A stretch of DNA of 16,671 bases from positions 1 through 16,671 of the forward strand of contig CAYMIW010000052.1 in assembly GCA_964390725.1 (NCBI GenBank), read 5' to 3'. The stretch comes from JAABTH01 sp964390725 (GTDB lineage Bacteria > Bacillota > Dethiobacteria > DTU022). Positions 15,022 through 16,671 of the stretch are shown here, piece after piece. The position numbers were made by a program, and so were the translations under genes. Every line of letters begins with the position of its first letter. The stretch's first letter is position 1. Under the pieces are notes generated by a model. That model ran no database searches, was not told the DNA's origin, and saw only the letters and a program-made list of their open reading frames with translations.

Positions 15022-16298
15022 CTTTTTTCCCCTGCGCCCAGTAAGTAATAGCGAAAGCCGTTTTCTTCCCAGAGTTTTCGGTTAAGGCAATTGCGTGTAT
15101 CAAAAATAACCTTGTTGCGCATCAGAGATCCCAGCTCACCAGGTAAAAGATAACGGAATTCTTCGTGGTCAGCCAGTATCACCGCACAGTCTGACCCTGT
15201 AAAGGCTTCTTCTAAGCCACTGGTTTCGTAAGGAAAACTTCTCACATGAGGATCGTATATTGCATAATCTATTTCTGCTTCCTCTAACCCTTCAATAACT
15301 TTTAAAGCCGGGCTCTCCCTTGTATCATCAATATTGCCCTTGTAAGTTACGCCCAGTATAGTTACCCTTGGCGTTTCCACCCCCTGAAGTATTGCTTTCA
15401 GTTTCTCTACCACCCGCCCGGGCTGTCGGTCATTAACTTTACGCGCCAGGGCAATCAGTTTTGTTTCATTTTCGAAAGCGGAAATTATAAACCAGGGGTC
15501 GACAGAGATACAGTGACCACCAACACCCGGGCCTGGTTGATGTACCTGAACCCGCGGATGCAGGTTGGCCATTGCAATGGTTTCCCAGGCATCTGTTCCA
15601 GCCTTTTCACATATGGCAGCAATTTCATTCGCCAGGGCAATATTTACATCACGGAAGGTATTCTCAATTAGCTTTACCATTTCTGCTGTTGTAGCATCCG
15701 TTAAAGAAATCTTTCCTTCAACAAATTTCTTGTATAAATCATATGCTACTTCAGCAGATTTACGATTAACTCCTCCAATCACTCTATTATTTTGAATTAG
15801 TTCTTTAAGAGTATTACCCGGCAATACTCGTTCCGGGCAGTGGGCCAGGTAAAAATCGCTACCTGCTTTCAATCCGCTTCGTTTCTCCAACAGCGGCGCT
15901 ACAACCTCGCAGGTAGTCGTTGGTGGGCTGGTCGACTCGAGAATTACCAGGTTGCCCTGCTGCAGAAATCCTCCAACTTCCTCCGCTGCTGCTTCGACAA
16001 AACTTAAATCAACTATTTTCCGCCCAATATCTTCTTTGACCGGTGTTGGTACAGCAATAAAAAAAACATCGGCCTTCTCAGCCTGTTCACTTGCCTTTAA
16101 CAAACCAGAGTTGACGGCAGCGTTAACCAAAGCCTTCAAGCCGGGCTCTTCAATATGCACCCCACCGCCGTTTATAATTTTTACAAGCTGTGTCTGCTTA
16201 TCTACCCCTATTACATGAAATCCATTGTTGGCCAGCAAACTGGCTGTCGGCAGACCGATATAACCTAAACCCATCACACAAATCTTCCTATTTTTCAT
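15018..16298 (-). CDS. wecC: UDP-N-acetyl-D-mannosaminuronic acid dehydrogenase, WecC-like
   Basis: NAD-dependent dehydrogenase that oxidises UDP-ManNAc to UDP-ManNAcA in the cytoplasm (426 residues; the family is about 420). VMGLGYIGLPTA (8-19) binds NAD, VPTPVKED is at 83-90, and Cys263 in GPGVGGHCISVDPWF (256-270) is the catalytic thiol; GGHCxxVDPWF is the WecC version of this motif. The C-terminal domain includes ILGVTYKGNIDDTRESPAL. The ATG at 16298 is chosen because AAGGGGAG lies just upstream and the Rossmann motif then starts at the usual distance. In-frame ATGs at 16319 and 16358 would add 7 or 20 residues without a good ribosome binding site. It is the first gene of the operon and overlaps wecB by four bases. 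Confidence 0.93.
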   Translation of the reverse strand: MKNRKICVMGLGYIGLPTASLLANNGFHVIGVDKQTQLVKIINGGGVHIEEPGLKALVNAAVNSGLLKASEQAEKADVFFIAVPTPVKEDIGRKIVDLSFVEAAAEEVGGFLQQGNLVILESTSPPTTTCEVVAPLLEKRSGLKAGSDFYLAHCPERVLPGNTLKELIQNNRVIGGVNRKSAEVAYDLYKKFVEGKISLTDATTAEMVKLIENTFRDVNIALANEIAAICEKAGTDAWETIAMANLHPRVQVHQPGPGVGGHCISVDPWFIISAFENETKLIALARKVNDRQPGRVVEKLKAILQGVETPRVTILGVTYKGNIDDTRESPALKVIEGLEEAEIDYAIYDPHVRSFPYETSGLEEAFTGSDCAVILADHEEFRYLLPGELGSLMRNKVIFDTRNCLNRKLWEENGFRYYLLGAGEKR

Positions 16299-16302
16299 TT
16301 TA

Positions 16303-16310
16303 CTCCCCTT
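16303..16310 (-). promoter_or_regulatory. Ribosome binding site that fixes the start of the WecC-like gene
   Basis: AAGGGGAG lies four bases before the ATG at 16298. The alternative upstream ATGs lack a comparable site. Confidence 0.65.
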
Positions 16311-16547
16311 AGTTGCCATTGGTCCTAAAACTATAGCATTGTTGTGTTCGGATTTCATTATTAAACAGCGCTCAACTAACTATTTATGGTAAATTGGTTG
16401 CTTATTTTCAATGTTTACCCTATTTATAATAATTATCGCTATCCCGAACAGATATTTTTTACGTACCTTTACTCAAGCATAATTATGTCTGTAATTCTAG
16501 ATAAGAATACAGGTCTATAAAGGTTTGGAAGTTCTATAGTAATGCTA

Positions 16548-16553
16548 ATTATA
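16548..16553 (-). promoter_or_regulatory. Candidate operon promoter, -10 box
   Basis: A perfect TATAAT on the minus strand. The hexamer 17 bases upstream (TACTAA) is a poor -35 match, so the promoter may be weak or activator-dependent. Transcription would start near 16541, giving a leader of about 240 bases. Confidence 0.35.
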
Positions 16554-16599
16554 ACATTTATGTTAATATTTTAGTATTAACTTAACATATTCCAATATG
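16552..16599. promoter_or_regulatory. Cluster of three palindromes overlapping the candidate -10 (possible operators)
   Basis: Three perfect inverted repeats follow one another: CATATT-GG-AATATG (16586-16599), GTTAATA with a 6-base loop and TATTAAC (16562-16581), and TAACAT-AA-ATGTTA (16552-16565), which overlaps both the second repeat and the -10 box. This arrangement fits binding sites for dimeric regulators, but AT-rich DNA yields short palindromes readily. Confidence 0.4.
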
Positions 16600-16671
16600 C
16601 AAGAATGTCTCCTAGCTCACTGAGTCAACACCTAGCGGGTATATTTTTAGTTACCCGTTCCACTTTAGATA

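Larger units (their letters stand above)
16299..16671. other. Non-coding AT-rich region upstream of the operon
   Basis: No credible reading frame is open on either strand through this stretch; stop codons occur in all frames. On the minus strand it holds a candidate -10 box and a cluster of palindromes (16548-16599), then about 240 bases of leader before the first gene. A 6-base inverted repeat at 16636-16657 lies near the right edge. It is the probable promoter and leader of the whole gene run. Confidence 0.6.

Noticed and set aside
14708..16218. Plus-strand open frames opposite the wecB and wecC genes
   Set aside because: They are antisense to two of the most clearly identified genes in the window and have Ser/Ile/Leu-rich translations typical of antisense frames.
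16319..16358. Longer WecC-like starts at 16319 or 16358
   Set aside because: Neither has a convincing ribosome binding site, and both add residues before the NAD-binding motif that the family does not have; ATG 16298 has AAGGGGAG.
16623..16628. TTGACT on the minus strand as a -35 box
   Set aside because: The sequence 16-18 bases downstream (around TTCTTG) is not a -10 box; the nearest TATAAT is about 70 bases away.
16636..16657. Inverted repeat CGGGTA...TACCCG near the right edge as a terminator of an upstream gene
   Set aside because: Only six paired bases with a 10-base loop, and no T-run follows on either strand.
1..16671. CRISPR arrays, tRNA or rRNA genes, insertion sequences, phage attachment sites
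   Set aside because: No regularly spaced repeats, cloverleaf-like sequence, transposase motif or terminal repeats were seen when reading both strands.

Overview
The window is one long, tightly packed run of 15 genes, all on the minus strand, for making a surface polysaccharide or glycan (a Wzy-type locus; capsule, exopolysaccharide, O-antigen-like or cell-wall glycan). Transcription runs from right to left. No gap between genes exceeds 76 bases and several genes overlap, so a single operon is likely. The left edge cuts the last gene. The right edge holds about 370 bases of non-coding, AT-rich DNA upstream of the first gene. No tRNA, rRNA, CRISPR array or insertion sequence was seen.

Organism: strong GGAGG-type ribosome binding sites, frequent TTG starts (4 of 15 genes) and moderate-to-low GC suggest a Bacillota (Clostridia-like) bacterium. 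This is inference; nothing in the window fixes the genus. Spot counts of single 60-base lines give about 45-63% GC in the left-end aminotransferase gene but only 22-27% in the glycosyltransferase and pyruvyltransferase genes of the centre. That is the mosaic expected of a swapped central cassette between more native flanks.

Layout in order of transcription. (1) 16.3-13.9 kb: wecC-like and wecB-like genes make UDP-ManNAcA from UDP-GlcNAc. (2) 13.8-11.2 kb: a WcaL-like GT4 glycosyltransferase and a WcaK-like pyruvyltransferase-family protein. (3) 11.2-9.9 kb: an unrecognised PP-loop ATP-pyrophosphatase with a QueC-type four-cysteine zinc site, the most unusual gene here. (4) 9.9-8.0 kb: two tandem paralogous GT2 glycosyltransferases. 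(5) 7.9-5.6 kb: a WecA/TagO-type polyprenyl-phosphate sugar-1-phosphate transferase and a second, WbpA-like UDP-sugar dehydrogenase. (6) 5.5-3.4 kb: another GT2 and a Wzy/WaaL-type membrane polymerase or ligase. (7) 3.3 kb to the left edge: a bacillosamine-type module of PglA-like GT4, PglC-like phosphoglycosyl transferase, PglD-like acetyltransferase and PglE-like aminotransferase (cut by the edge).

How they may work together: PglE and PglD would complete UDP-N,N'-diacetylbacillosamine. PglC would load it on undecaprenyl phosphate, and the GT4 and GT2 enzymes would extend the chain with sugars including uronic acids (ManNAcA and probably GlcNAcA). The pyruvyltransferase-like and PP-loop proteins may decorate the repeat unit, and Wzy may polymerise it. 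The WecA-like enzyme is a second possible initiator. No flippase (Wzx), 4,6-dehydratase (PglF), chain-length regulator or export gene lies inside the window; these may lie beyond the left edge or elsewhere.
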